Notes under the pieces: model-generated
What the model was told of the DNA's origin: nothing
Seen by the model: only the letters and a program-made list of their open reading frames with translations
The model's database searches: none
In this document: positions 49,002 to 60,687 of the stretch, one piece after another
Numbering within the stretch: position 1 is the stretch's first letter
Layout: each line of letters begins with the position of its first letter
DNA from: Chrysoperla carnea
Lineage: Eukaryota > Arthropoda > Insecta > Neuroptera > Chrysopidae
Length of the DNA: 64,000 nucleotides
Assembly: GCF_905475395.1 (NCBI RefSeq)
Contig: NC_058338.1
Location: 5,036,935-5,100,934, forward strand
Direction of reading: 5' to 3'
Position numbers and translations under genes: made by a program

Positions 49002-49226
49002 TAAAAAATCAAAAAACCCGACTGAGTTAAATATAAACTGAAAGGAAAAAAACAAATACAACAGTTTACACAGCGACTTTAACGGTCGAGACCCATTATT
49101 GCGAAAATTCAAGCCATTGTAAATTTGAATGGGTGGCGACCGTTAAAGTCGCTATGTAAACTACTGTACTTGTTTTTGTTTCTTTTCAATTGATATTTAA
49201 CTTAATCGGTTTTTTTTGATTTTTTT
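49002..49226. mobile_element. Foldback MITE with about 100-bp inverted repeats
   Basis: The left arm runs from aaaaaatcaaaaaacccgac through acacagcgactttaacggtc. The right arm carries gaccgttaaagtcgctatgt and ends aatcggttttttttgatttt. The arms are about 85% identical with a spacer of about 20 bp. Confidence 0.7.
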
Positions 49227-50376
49227 AAATAATTTTATTTTAGTAAGGGCCTTCTAAGAGTTCAACTTAAACACATTGATTGCATTGTTTGTTTAATTAA
49301 ATTAGATGGGTGTGGGTGTGGGTGTAGGTATGGGATCTAATGTTAGATTAGCTTAAAATGGTTGATATCATATTAAATGTTGCAGATAAATTTGAATGAT
49401 TCAATAATTATTGTTAATTAAGGGTGGTGAACCAATTAAAATTAAATCATTCAAATTTGTATTTTAAACTTAAAAATAAAAATATATTTATGAATGGAGG
49501 TAGAGGTAGAGGTTCTGCATAAAACACAAAATATTATTAATTAAAAATAGTATTTTGTAAGGCAGGGCAGGTAAGAATCAACAGATTTTAATACTGTTTT
49601 TGTTTTTTGTTTTTAGTTAATTAATTTTATGTGCTGATACAAACTGATGTTGATGTTGATGTTGTGTTGAATAAACAACTGGATCATCTAATTTGACTAA
49701 ATAAAGTTGTTAATGATTTGGTTGATCTGCAATCATTAATAATTATAAAAAGAATAAGGAATGTGTTCAAGTCATTCCTTTAAAATGTTTATACAAAGCC
49801 AAAGCTATCTACAGTCCTAGTGTTTTATTTAACGCTTTAGAAGAGATCAGTATAAATAAATAAATTTAATTAAGGAAAATGCTTCAAACAAACAAATATT
49901 TGTTTAAAATTGTTAACTTTTCAGGTCCAATTAAAAACTCAATCTGATTTATAACTGGCAAAGAAAACTTTAAATTAGAGAGTTCTTTATAAAAACGAAA
50001 AAACTTTTTATTTGAAACCTTTTTTTTTGTAAAGCGAATAGTTTAGACAGTAATTGATAGGAAAACTTTAGTTTTTTTATTAGTTTGTTTCCCCCTTAGA
50101 TTTATTCCGATTTGTTATGATTGGTATTCCTAAAGAATCAAAATAATGGATTGAGAGATAAGTAATTTGTATGAATGGCACGCCAACTAACATTGAATAC
50201 CTAGTACCTAGTTTTGTTGATGGACTGGACTGGATTGTAACTTTAAGAAATGAAAGATTGTAACTTAGAAAACTTGAAAGTAAATAACGAGTTTTCGATA
50301 TGATGTAAGTAGTGTCTTTTCTATGACCCATTATTTTTTATTTAACTCTCTTGTAAATAAAAGCTATTAAGGGAAG
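49227..50376. other. Non-coding stretch left of the Penelope fragment
   Basis: Contains ggtgtgggtgtgggtgtagg (about 49308) and otherwise AT-rich DNA. No gene is seen. Confidence 0.4.
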
Positions 50377-51172
50377 GACCATATCAACGTGTCGAGAAGG
50401 ATTCAGTCCAAAAGAGGTGATCAAACAATGTCAGCTACTGATTGCCGAAAATTCACAAGGAAGGAGATGGTATGCGGCATATTATATCCGGAATCAACTC
50501 ACCAACATACAAGATCGCAAAATGGCTTGTGTCAGAATTTAATAAATTCAACAAGCCAACAGGTAATAGTGTCACGAATTCTATGGAACTCATAGAAAAA
50601 CTTTAGGGTGTAAATTTATTAGATGGGAATAAGTTTGTATCTTTTGACGTAACGGCCCTTTTTCCTAGTGCGCCAATTAATATAGCGTTGGACCACTTGG
50701 AGGAATGGCGGACGGAGAACAATGTGCCTGAAGTGGATAAAGAAGAATATCTCCGGTTAAAGAGATTATGCATGGAACAAATTTATTTTCAATTTAATAA
50801 AAAATTTTATTAACAGGTACATGAAACCAGTATGGGCAATCCATTGAGCCCTTTTTTAGCAAACATCTTCATGTCAAGATTGGAAAAGAATTTAAAACAA
50901 GCAACGGAGTATTTCCCACAACATTGGTATCGTTACGTAGATGACATAATTACAATTATAAATACGAAGAAAACGAGTGTACAAGATTTTTTGGAATTTC
51001 TGAACAAAGCGGAACCCAACATCAAATTTACCGTCGAAGAGAAGCTGGATGGAAAATTACCATTTTTGGATTTAAAAATATCCAAAAATAGAGACAAGCT
51101 GACGTTAATAAACATTTACCGGAAGCTGACGAATGTGGATGGGTTCATTCCAAAGGACTCTTTTTATTATTA
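50377..51172 (+). mobile_element. Penelope-like element, reverse transcriptase fragment (broken)
   Basis: RT core motifs of a Penelope-like retroelement are read in several frames: SGINSPTYKIAKWLVSEFNK; VSFDVTALFPSAPINIAL (motif 2a type); then, in the frame from 50832, GNPLSPFLANIFMS, WYRYVDDIITI (the YVDD active-site box), and LDGKLPFLDLKISKNRDK with LTLINIYRKLTNVDG (the FLD...YRK(P/L)T block after the palm). N-terminal parts and a GIY-YIG endonuclease are not seen. The fragment is broken in a few places. Its 3' end runs without a gap into the tandem array and is the evident founder sequence of the monomer. Not a LINE or LTR element. Confidence 0.85.
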
Positions 51173-54100
51173 GAGCCACAAAATGACTGTTTTTAATTTT
51201 TCTGTTCACAGGTTAACAACATACCCATTACCCACAGCAAACTACAAGAAGGAATTCGTCAAAGAGCAGCTGGATGGAAAATACCATTTTTGGACGTAGA
51301 AATATTCAAAGATAGAGACGAGCTGGCGTTAATTAACATTACCCGGAAGCTGACGAATGTGGATGGGTTCATTCCAAAGGACTCTTTTTATTATTAGAGC
51401 CACAAAATGACTGTTTTTAATTTTTCTGTTCACAGGTTAACAACATACCCATTACCCACAGCAAACTACAAGAAGGAATTCGTCAAAGAGCAGCTGGATG
51501 GAAAATACCATTTTTGGACGTAGAAATATTCAAAGATAGAGACGAGCTGACGTTAATTAACATTACCCGGAAGCTGACGAATGTGGATGGGTTCATTCCA
51601 AAGGACTCTTTTTATTATTAAAGTCACAAAATGACTGTTTTTAATTTTTCTGTTCACAGGTTAACAACATACCCATTACCCACAGCAAACTACAAGAAGG
51701 AATTCGTCAAAGAGCAGCTGGATGGAAAATACCATTTTTGGACGTAGAAAAATTCCAAGATAGAGACGAGCTGACGTTAATTAACACAACCGGAAGCTGA
51801 CGAATGTGGATGGGTTCATTCCAAAGGACTCTTTTTATTATTAGAGCCACAAAATGACTGTTTTTAATTTTTCTGTTCACAGGTTAACAACATACCCATT
51901 ACCCACAACAAACTACATGAAGGAATTCGAAGGAATTCGTCAAAGAGAAGCTGGATGGAAAATACCATTTTTGGACGTAGAAAAATTCAAAGATAGAGAC
52001 GAGCTGACGTTAATTAACATTACCCGGAAGCTGACGAATGTGGATGGGTTCATTCCAAAGGACTCTTTTTATTATTAGAGCCACAAAATGACTGTTTTTA
52101 ATTTTTCTGTTCACAGGTTAACAACATAAACATTACCCACAACAAACTACAAGAAGGAATTCGTCAAAGAGCAGCTGGATGGAAAATACCATTTTTGGAC
52201 GTAGAAAAATTCAAAGATAGAGACGAGCTGACGTTAATTAACACAACCGGAAGCTGACGAATGTGGATGGGTTCATTCCAAAGGACTCTTTTTATTATTA
52301 GAGCCACAAAATGACTGTTTTTAATTTTTCTGTTCACAGGTTAACAACATACCCATTACCCACAGCAAACTACAAGAAGGAATTCGTCAAAGAGCAGCTG
52401 GATGGAAAATACCATTTTTGGACGTAGAAATATTCAAAGATAGAGACGAGCTGACGTTAATTAACATTACCCGGAAGCTGACGAATGTGGATGGGTTCAT
52501 TCCAAAGGACTCTTTTTATTATTAGAGCCACAAAATAACTGTTTTTAATTTTTCTGTTCACAGGTTAACAACATACCCATTACCCACAGCAAACTACATG
52601 AAGGAATTCGAAGGAATTCGTCAAAGAGAAGCTGGATGGAAAATACCATTTTTGGACGTAGAAATATTCAAAGATAGAGACGAGCTGACGTTAATTAACA
52701 TTACCCGGAAGCTGACGAATGTGGATGGGTTCATTCCAAAGGACTCTTTTTATTATTAGAGCCACAAAATGACTGTTTTTAATTTTTCTGTTCACAGGTT
52801 AACAACATACCCATTACCCACAACAAACTACAAGAAGGAATTCGTCAAAGAGCAGCTGGATGGAAAATACCATTTTTGGACGTAGAAAAATTCAAAGATA
52901 GAGACGAGCTGACGTTAATTAACACAACCGGAAGCTGACGAATGTGGATGGGTTCATTCCAAAGGACTCTTTTTATTATTAGAGCCACAAAATGACTGTT
53001 TTTAATTTTTCTGTTCACAGGTTAACAACATACCCATTACCCACAGCAAACTACAAGAAGGAATTCGTCAAAGAGCAGCTGGATGGAAAATACCATTTTT
53101 GGACGTAGAAAAATTCAAAGATAGAGACGAGCTGACGTTAATTAACATTACCCGGAAGCTGACGAATGTGGATGGGTTCATTCCAAAGGACTCTTTTTAT
53201 TATTAGAGCCACAAAATGACTGTTTTTAATTTTTCTGTTCACAGGTTAACAACATACCCATTACCCACAACAAACTACAAGAAGGAATTCGTCAAAGAGC
53301 AGCTGGATGGAAAATACCATTTTTGGACGTAGAAAAATTCAAAGATAGAGACGAGCTGACGTTAATTAACACAACCGGAAGCTGACGAATGTGGATGGGT
53401 TCATTCCAAAGGACTCTTTTTATTATTAGAGCCACAAAATGACTGTTTTTAATTTTTCTGTTCACAGGTTAACAACATAAACATTACCCACAACAAACTA
53501 CAAGAAGGAATTCGTCAAAGAGCAGCTGGATGGAAAATACCATTTTTGGACGTAGAAAAATTCAAAGATAGAGACGAGCTGACGTTAATTAACGATACCC
53601 GGAAGCTGACGAATGTGGATGGGTTCATTCCAAAGGACTCTTTTTATTATTAGAGCCACAAAATGACTGTTTTTAATTTTTCTGTTCACAGGTTAACAAC
53701 ATACCCATTACCCACAACAAACTACAAGAAGGAATTCGTCAAAGAGCAGCTGGATGGAAAATACCATTTTTGGACGTAGAAAAATTCAAAGATAGAGACG
53801 AGCTGACGTTAATTAACACAACCGGAAGCTGACGAATGTGGATGGGTTCATTCCAAAGGACTCTTTTTATTATTAGAGCCACAAAATGACTGTTTTTAAT
53901 TTTTCTGTTCACAGGTTAACAACATACCCATTACCCACAGCAAACTACAAGAAGGAATTCGTCAAAGAGCAGCTGGATGGAAAATACCATTTTTGGACGT
54001 AGAAATATTCAAAGATAGAGACGAGCTGACGTTAATTAACATTACCCGGAAGCTGACGAATGTGGATGGGTTCATTCCAAAGGACTCTTTTTATTATTAG

Positions 54101-56917
54101 AGCCACAAAATAACTGTTTTTAATTTTTCTGTTCACAGGTTAACAACATACCCATTACCCACAGCAAACTACATGAAGGAATTCGAAGGAATTCGTCAAA
54201 GAGAAGCTGGATGGAAAATACCATTTTTGGACGTAGAAATATTCAAAGATAGAGACGAGCTGACGTTAATTAACATTACCCGGAAGCTGACGAATGTGGA
54301 TGGGTTCATTCCAAAGGACTCTTTTTATTATTAGAGCCACAAAATGACTGTTTTTAATTTTTCTGTTCACAGGTTAACAACATACCCATTACCCACAACA
54401 AACTACAAGAAGGAATTCGTCAAAGAGCAGCTGGATGGAAAATACCATTTTTGGACGTAGAAAAATTCAAAGATAGAGACGAGCTGACGTTAATTAACAC
54501 AACCGGAAGCTGACGAATGTGGATGGGTTCATTCCAAAGGACTCTTTTTATTATTAGAGCCACAAAATGACTGTTTTTAATTTTTCTGTTCACAGGTTAA
54601 CAACATACCCATTACCCACAGCAAACTACATGAAGGAATTCGAAGGAATTCGTCAAAGAGCAGCTGGATGGAAAATACCATTTTTGGACGTAGAAAAATT
54701 CAAAGATAGAGACGAGCTGACGTTAATTAACACAACCGGAAGCTGACGAATGTGGATGGGTTCATTCCAAAGGACTCTTTTTATTATTAGAGCCACAAAA
54801 TGACTGTTTTTAATTTTTCTGTTCACAGGTTAACAACATACCCATTACCCACAGCAAACTACAAGAAGGAATTCGTCAAAGAGCAGCTGGATGGAAAATA
54901 CCATTTTTGGACGTAGAAATATTCAAAGATAGAGACGAGCTGACTTTAATTAACATTACCCGGAAGCTGACGAATGTGGATGGGTTCATTCCAAAGGACT
55001 CTTTTTATTATTAGAGCCACAAAATGACTGTTTTTAATTTTTCTGTTCACAGGTTAACAACATACCCATTACCCACAACAAACTACATGAAGGAATTCTC
55101 CAAAGAGAAGCTGGATGGAAAATACCATTTTTGGACGTAGAAATATTCAAAGATAGAGGCAAGCTGACGTTAATTAACATTTACCGGAAGCTGACGAATG
55201 TGGATGGGTTCATTCCAAAAGACTCTTTTTATTATTAGAGCCACAAAATGACTGTTTTTAATTTTTCTGTTCACAGGTTAACAACATACCCATTACCCAC
55301 AGCAAACTACAAGAAGGAATTCGCCAAAGAGCAGCTGGATGGAAAATACCATTTTTGGACGTAGAAATATTCAAAGATAGAGACGAGCTGGCGTTAATTA
55401 ACATTACCCGGAAGCTGACGAATGTGGATGGGTTCATTCCAAAGGACTCTTTTTATTATTAGAGCCACAAAATGACTGTTTTTAATTTTTCTGTTCACAG
55501 GTTAACAACATACCCATTACCCACAGCAAACTACATGAAGGAATTCGTCAAAGAGCAGCTGGATGGAAAATACCATTTTTGGACGTAGAAATATTCAAAG
55601 ATAGAGACGAGCTGACTTTAATTAACATTACCCGGAAGCTGACGAATGTGGATGGGTTCATTCCAAAGGACTCTTTTTATTATTAGAGCCACAAAATGAC
55701 TGTTTTTAATTTTTCTGTTCACAGGTTAACAACATACCCATTACCCACAACAAACTACATGAAGGAATTCTCCAAAGAGAAGCTGGATGGAAAATACCAT
55801 TTTTGGACGTAGAAATATTCAAAGATAGAGGCAAGCTGACGTTAATTAACATTTACCGGAAGCTGACGAATGTGGATGGGTTCATTCCAAAAGACTCTTT
55901 TTATTATTAGAGCCACAAAATGACTGTTTTTAATTTTTCTGTTCACAGGTTAACAACATACCCATTACCCACAGCAAACTACAAGAAGGAATTCGCCAAA
56001 GAGCAGCTGGATGGAAAATACCATTTTTGGACGTAGAAATATTCAAAGATAGAGACGAGCTGGCGTTAATTAACATTACCCGGAAGCTGACGAATGTGGA
56101 TGGGTTCATTCCAAAGGACTCTTTTTATTATTAGAGCCACAAAATGACTGTTTTTAATTTTTCTGTTCACAGGTTAACAACATACCCATTACCCACAGCA
56201 AACTACATGAAGGAATTCGAAGGAATTCGTCAAAGAGAAGCTGGATGGAAAATACCATTTTTGGACGTAGAAAAATTCAAAGATAGAGACGAGCTGACGT
56301 TAATTAACACAACCGGAAGCTGACGAATGTGGATGGGTTCATTCCAAAGGACTCTTTTTATTATTAGAGCCACAAAATGACTGTTTTTAATTTTTCTGTT
56401 CACAGGTTAACAACATACCCATTACCCACAGCAAACTACATGAAGGAATTCGAAGGAATTCGTCAAAGAGAAGCTGGATGGAAAATACCATTTTTGGACG
56501 TAGAAATATTCAAAGATAGAGACGAGCTGACGTTAATTAACATTACCCGGAAGCTGACGAATGTGGATGGGTTCATTCCAAATGACTCTTTTTATTATTA
56601 GAGCCACAAAATGACTGTTTTTAATTTTTCTGTTCACAGGTTTACAACATACCCATTACCCACAGCAAACTACATGAAGGAATTCGAAGGAATTCGTCAA
56701 AGAGAAGCTGGATGGAAAATACCATTTTTGGACATAGAAAAATTCAAAGATAGAGACGAGCTGACGTTAATTAACACAACCGGAAGCTGACGAATGTGGA
56801 TGGGTTCATTCCAAAGGACTCTTTTTATTATTAGAGCCACAAAGTGACTGTTTTTAATTTTTCTGTTCACAGGTTTACAACATACCCATTATCCACAACA
56901 AACTACAAGAAGGAATT
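51173..56917 (+). repeat. Satellite array derived from Penelope RT coding sequence, about 25 units
   Basis: The marker gagccacaaaatgactg recurs 26 times between 51173 and 56834 (a few copies with a point change). Spacings are 223-224 bp in 18 units and 233-234 bp in 7. Each monomer carries MTVFNFSVHRLTTYPLPT, the normal continuation of Penelope RT after the IYRKLTNVDG block, then jumps back to the LDGK...FLD...LTLIN segment. The unit is therefore an internal piece of the RT ORF repeated head to tail. Long units have an extra 10-bp gaaggaattc duplication and stay open for 74 codons. Short ones are out of frame. Each unit includes ttttctgttcacag, a splice-acceptor-like pyrimidine tract. Units look about 95% or more identical. 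Confidence 0.95.
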
Positions 56918-59544
56918 GGATTAGATAACGTTGTTAATAGTTGACGTATTACAACTGATGCTAATTGATTGGATCCTCTTTCTACACCTCCAACTACACC
57001 AACAGATGATCCTTTACATAGATGTCTTGTACTAAATGGTCTTGCATCTGGTTGATGTGGTAATGGAACCAATTGTGTATCCAAGTAAGTAGCCATCAAA
57101 TGCATTACAATCTAAAATTAAAATAATTAAAATTTTTATATTACAGTACAGGCTGTTCCTCCACCATCATTTAATTGATAAAATCAATCCAGTAAATGTA
57201 TGTGTATCGATTTGGATGATTTTGACGTCAATCGATTTGTACTGAAGACATGGCAATCAAGAAAATTCAATATGGATGGCTACCAGCAGACGACATAATG
57301 TGAAAAATGTATTTTTTAAATAATTTTTTTATTTTAATTTGATGAATAATAAATAAAATAAATAAAGTGTAGGGACTTACAGCAGCATCGGTTGGTAAAT
57401 GATCCTTCCATTGTTTACCATTGAAAGTTGAACCAGAATTCCAACGATATTCACTCATCGAACCACCTTTTGCTAGTTCTTGAATCCATTTTACTAAATA
57501 CTCTTGATTCGAATTCATTTCTAAGAATGGTATTAATGAGCATAAAGTTGGTACATATTGTTGAGCTAATTGTGTTTGAGCTGTTTTGCTGTTGCTGTTT
57601 GTACACCAACCAAGTTATGACGATGTAATGCTTCATTCAAACAATCGATTTCATCAACCAGACGATGAAGAATTGTTTGATAAATCCACTAAAAATAATA
57701 TTCATCAACATATATTTAGGCTCCCTCCCCGCAAGTCATCATATTTTTTAACCCTCGAACTAGAAAAAAGGGGTTTTATGGTTTATTTTTTAATGGTTTC
57801 TTTGGTTTTGTTTGAAAGGTAATTTAATGGTGAGTGTTCTTACTAGAAAAAAGGGGTTTTATGGTTTATTTATTATGGTTTCTTTGGTTTTGTTTGAAAG
57901 GTAATTTAATGGTGAGTGTTCTTACTAGAAAAAAGGGGTTTTTTGGTTTATTTTTTAATGGTTTCTTTGGTTTTGTTTGAAAGGTAATTTAATGGTGAGT
58001 GTTCTTACTAGATAAAAGGGGTTTTATGGTTTATTTTTTAATGGTTTCTTTGGTTTTGTTTGAAAGGTAATTTAATGGTGAGTGTTCTTACTAAAAAAAA
58101 GGGGTTTTATGGTTTATTTTGTAATGGTTTCTTTGGTTTTGTTTGAAAGGTAATTTAATGGCGAGTGTTCTTACTAGAAAAAAGGGGTTTTTTGGTTTAT
58201 TTTTTAATGGTTTCTTTGGTTTTGTTTGAAAGGTAATTTAATGGTGAGTGTTCTTACTAGAAAAAAGGGGTTTTATGGTTTATTTTTTATTGGTTTCTTT
58301 GGTTTTGCTTGAAAGGTAATTTAATGGTGAGTTTTCTTACTAGAAAAAAGGGGTTTTATGGTTTATTTTTTAATGGTTTCTTTGGTTTTGCTTGAAAGAT
58401 AATTTAATGGTGAGTGTTCTTACTAGAAAAAAGGGGTTTTATGGTTTATTTTTTATTGGTTTCTTTGGTTTTGCTTGAAAGGTAATTTAATGGTGAATGT
58501 TCTTACTAGAAAAAAGAGGTTTTATGGTTTATTTTTTAATGGTTTCTTTGGTTTTGTTTGAAAGGTAATTTAATGGTGAGTGTTCTTACTATAAAAAAGG
58601 GGTTTTATGGTTTATTTTTTAATGATTTCTTTGGTTTTGATTGAAAGGTAATTTAATGCTGAGTGTTCTTAGATATATTTTAGTGTTTTTTGTTGTTGTA
58701 AATTTCACTTGTTTATTACGCACATGAATCATTGACGTTTTACGAGATTTTAGTACATTCGGAGCTTTTAGTACATTCTTTGAATTTTCTGGAGGGAGAC
58801 TTCGTACTAGTTATGTTAAATTCTTTTCGTGGACTTGGACTTACCATTCGTAGATTTGAATGCCACAATGTTAATGTGTTAGAATATATTTTTAATTTAC
58901 TCCAAATCTGAATGCCTTCATTTTGTAAAGAAATTGGTGATGTATTCCCAATTCAGTTAAACCTTTTACCTGGGCTGCCACTTCCAAATGTTTCTATAAG
59001 AAGGAATGTTAACGTTATGTATTTTAGTTATTAATGCCCTCTGACTCTGTACTTGTGTGTGCGTACCCATTGCTTGTGAAGTCAATTGATAAATAGAGTT
59101 CTTTAAGAATGTTGACATCTCACTACAAGACCTGGTGGCTGGATGATTCCAAAAACTAGATAATACATTAGTGGAGTCTTCTAGTGTGTTGCTCACATTT
59201 AACATTTTCTCATGTGTTTCATAATCTTTAAGATATGAATTTAATGATTTCTCATCTTCAATGTTTTCAATACCGGATGTATCAGGAATAGGACACTTTT
59301 GGGAGGTGTTTTCACTACCACCACTCATTGGTGAAGCAGCAGGTGAACCACGATGATCACCAGATGGTGATCCACGATAGTGACGGAACTGAATAAATAC
59401 TTTCATTTGGGGAGATGTTGTTCGCCAACTTAACGTGGACGTGTTCAAGGGTGTTGTTGTACAATTCAAGCGTGGAGTTTTTTTATCTGATTTGGGAGTG
59501 TTACTGTTACTGTTTGGTGCTTGATTTACTATTTTAAGTTTAAC
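56918..59544 (-). pseudogene. Tmem209: TMEM209 fragment, damaged and truncated at both ends
   Basis: TMEM209 is a nuclear-envelope membrane protein that binds nucleoporin Nup205. Minus-strand exons: 59544-59067, 58993-58845, 57688-57381 and 57111-56918. Recognisable blocks: IWSKLKIYSNTLTLWHSNLR, WIYQTILHRLVDEID, PTLCSLIPFLEMNSNQEYL, ELAKGGSMSEYRWNSGSTF, KQWKDHLPTDAAIVMHLMAT and YLDTQLVPLPHQPDARPFS. The N-terminal transmembrane exons are not found between 59545 and PIG-A. Exon 2 has an in-frame TGA (after AGGTTTAAC), although its phase fits both neighbours. Exon 3 is 308 nt where phase needs 309, a one-base loss between residues reading LVGVQTAT and AQQYVPTL. The last exon breaks off at 56918 in the satellite, losing the conserved PPHY...GRNN(L/M)FH...GMLGRVNLG tail. 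Exon structure with introns shows it is not a processed copy. Confidence 0.85.
57757..58690. repeat. Minisatellite of about 83 bp, 11 units, in a TMEM209 intron
   Basis: The unit holds actagaaaaaaggggtttt, atggtttattttttaatgg, tttctttggttttgtttgaa, and aggtaatttaatggtgagtg with a final ttctt. It occurs 11 times with spacings of 81-84 bp and few differences. The right edge continues ttcttagatatattttagtg, like the single-copy dispersed relatives at 46.8-47.0 kb. The array appears to be a local amplification of part of that dispersed repeat. Confidence 0.93.
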
Positions 59545-60687
59545 CTAAAAAAACAAACTTGTACAACTCTACTTACGTCATTTTCAAATTAAATGAGTAT
59601 TTATTTGATCCTAGCGGTTATAACAAGAATTAACAAGGTAAGTTAACGAAGGTTCAAATCTAGGCGAAAAATTGAAATTGATTCCCAAAATTTGAGCAGT
59701 AAGTTGGATTTGAATTTTGTGACCTAATCTGATTTACAAGAAATATGAAATTAGCATAATTAATATGCATTTTAAATTGACCGTTAAAATTAAATTCACA
59801 ATTCAGTTAATAATGTTCGCTGAACACGAATATTGTGACAGAATTGGTCTCAAAATTCATACTTTACTATGTTATGTTTTCTTTATTACAAATTATCAAA
59901 CTGTTTATCGTTGAAACGTGGTCGCACGTCGCATAAAGAGCGTCTCATTAGACCATCCGAAAATATTGAAGAGATGACATTGCTAATTTTTCGACCTCCT
60001 CGGCTCAAGTTCTAGTTTTTTCAATAATTCGTGACAAATTTTAAATTATAGTTACCGTTTATTTTCACATTTTCGAGGCGTAGATAAAGTTTTGTACGAT
60101 ATACGAGTGATAACGCATTATTAACATACTTGCGATTGCCCAACTTGTGCAAATTTCGCATGCGTACCTTTATAATGCTCTTCTTATTGTATCGTAAAAA
60201 ATTATTAGTTAGTTGTAACCTAATTAGAATTTTTTTTAAAATTAAGATATCGCTTCATTGAGCGTATATTCACTTAAAAACTTAAGTTCGGAGTAATTGA
60301 TTTTTGAATGATACCTAAACAAAACGGTTTATGAGGTGCTGACTTGTTAAAAATAAAATTTCTCTTAAATATTGAACGAAATATCGAACTATTTCGAAAC
60401 AATTCGATAATTTGTATTGAAGTATCATTTTTAATTAATAATTTATATGATTTATTAACAGCTGTCAATTATGGCATTACTCAAGTTATTTAGTAATATT
60501 TTCGAACGCAACCAAAAAAAACAAACGTCAATTTAGTTGAGTTTAAACTGCATAGATGTCGTTTATAACCAATAAATAAACAAATTTGATAAGCAATGAT
60601 GATTAAGAAATTACACGAATTTAGATAACAAATTCAATTAATCGCTAAAAAAATGAATTAGAAAATTTGCGAAAAACGCCAATAAAA
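59545..60687. promoter_or_regulatory. Divergent spacer between TMEM209 fragment and PIG-A
   Basis: About 1.1 kb with no credible exon. I looked for the TMEM209 transmembrane exons on the minus strand and did not find them. The PIG-A promoter and 5' UTR should lie in the right part. The frame at 60274-60468 has no family resemblance. Confidence 0.4.

Noticed and set aside
51854-52078. A 74-residue gene in the satellite
   Set aside because: It is one repeat unit of the array. The frame exists only because of the 10-bp duplication and is closed in most units.
51173-56917. CRISPR-like or rDNA-spacer-like array
   Set aside because: There are no unique spacers between short repeats. The whole 223-234-bp unit repeats and its content is Penelope RT coding sequence.
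57451-57822. Other-frame ORFs over TMEM209 exon 3 and the minisatellite
   Set aside because: They arise from the alternative frames of the TMEM209 exon and the repeat units.
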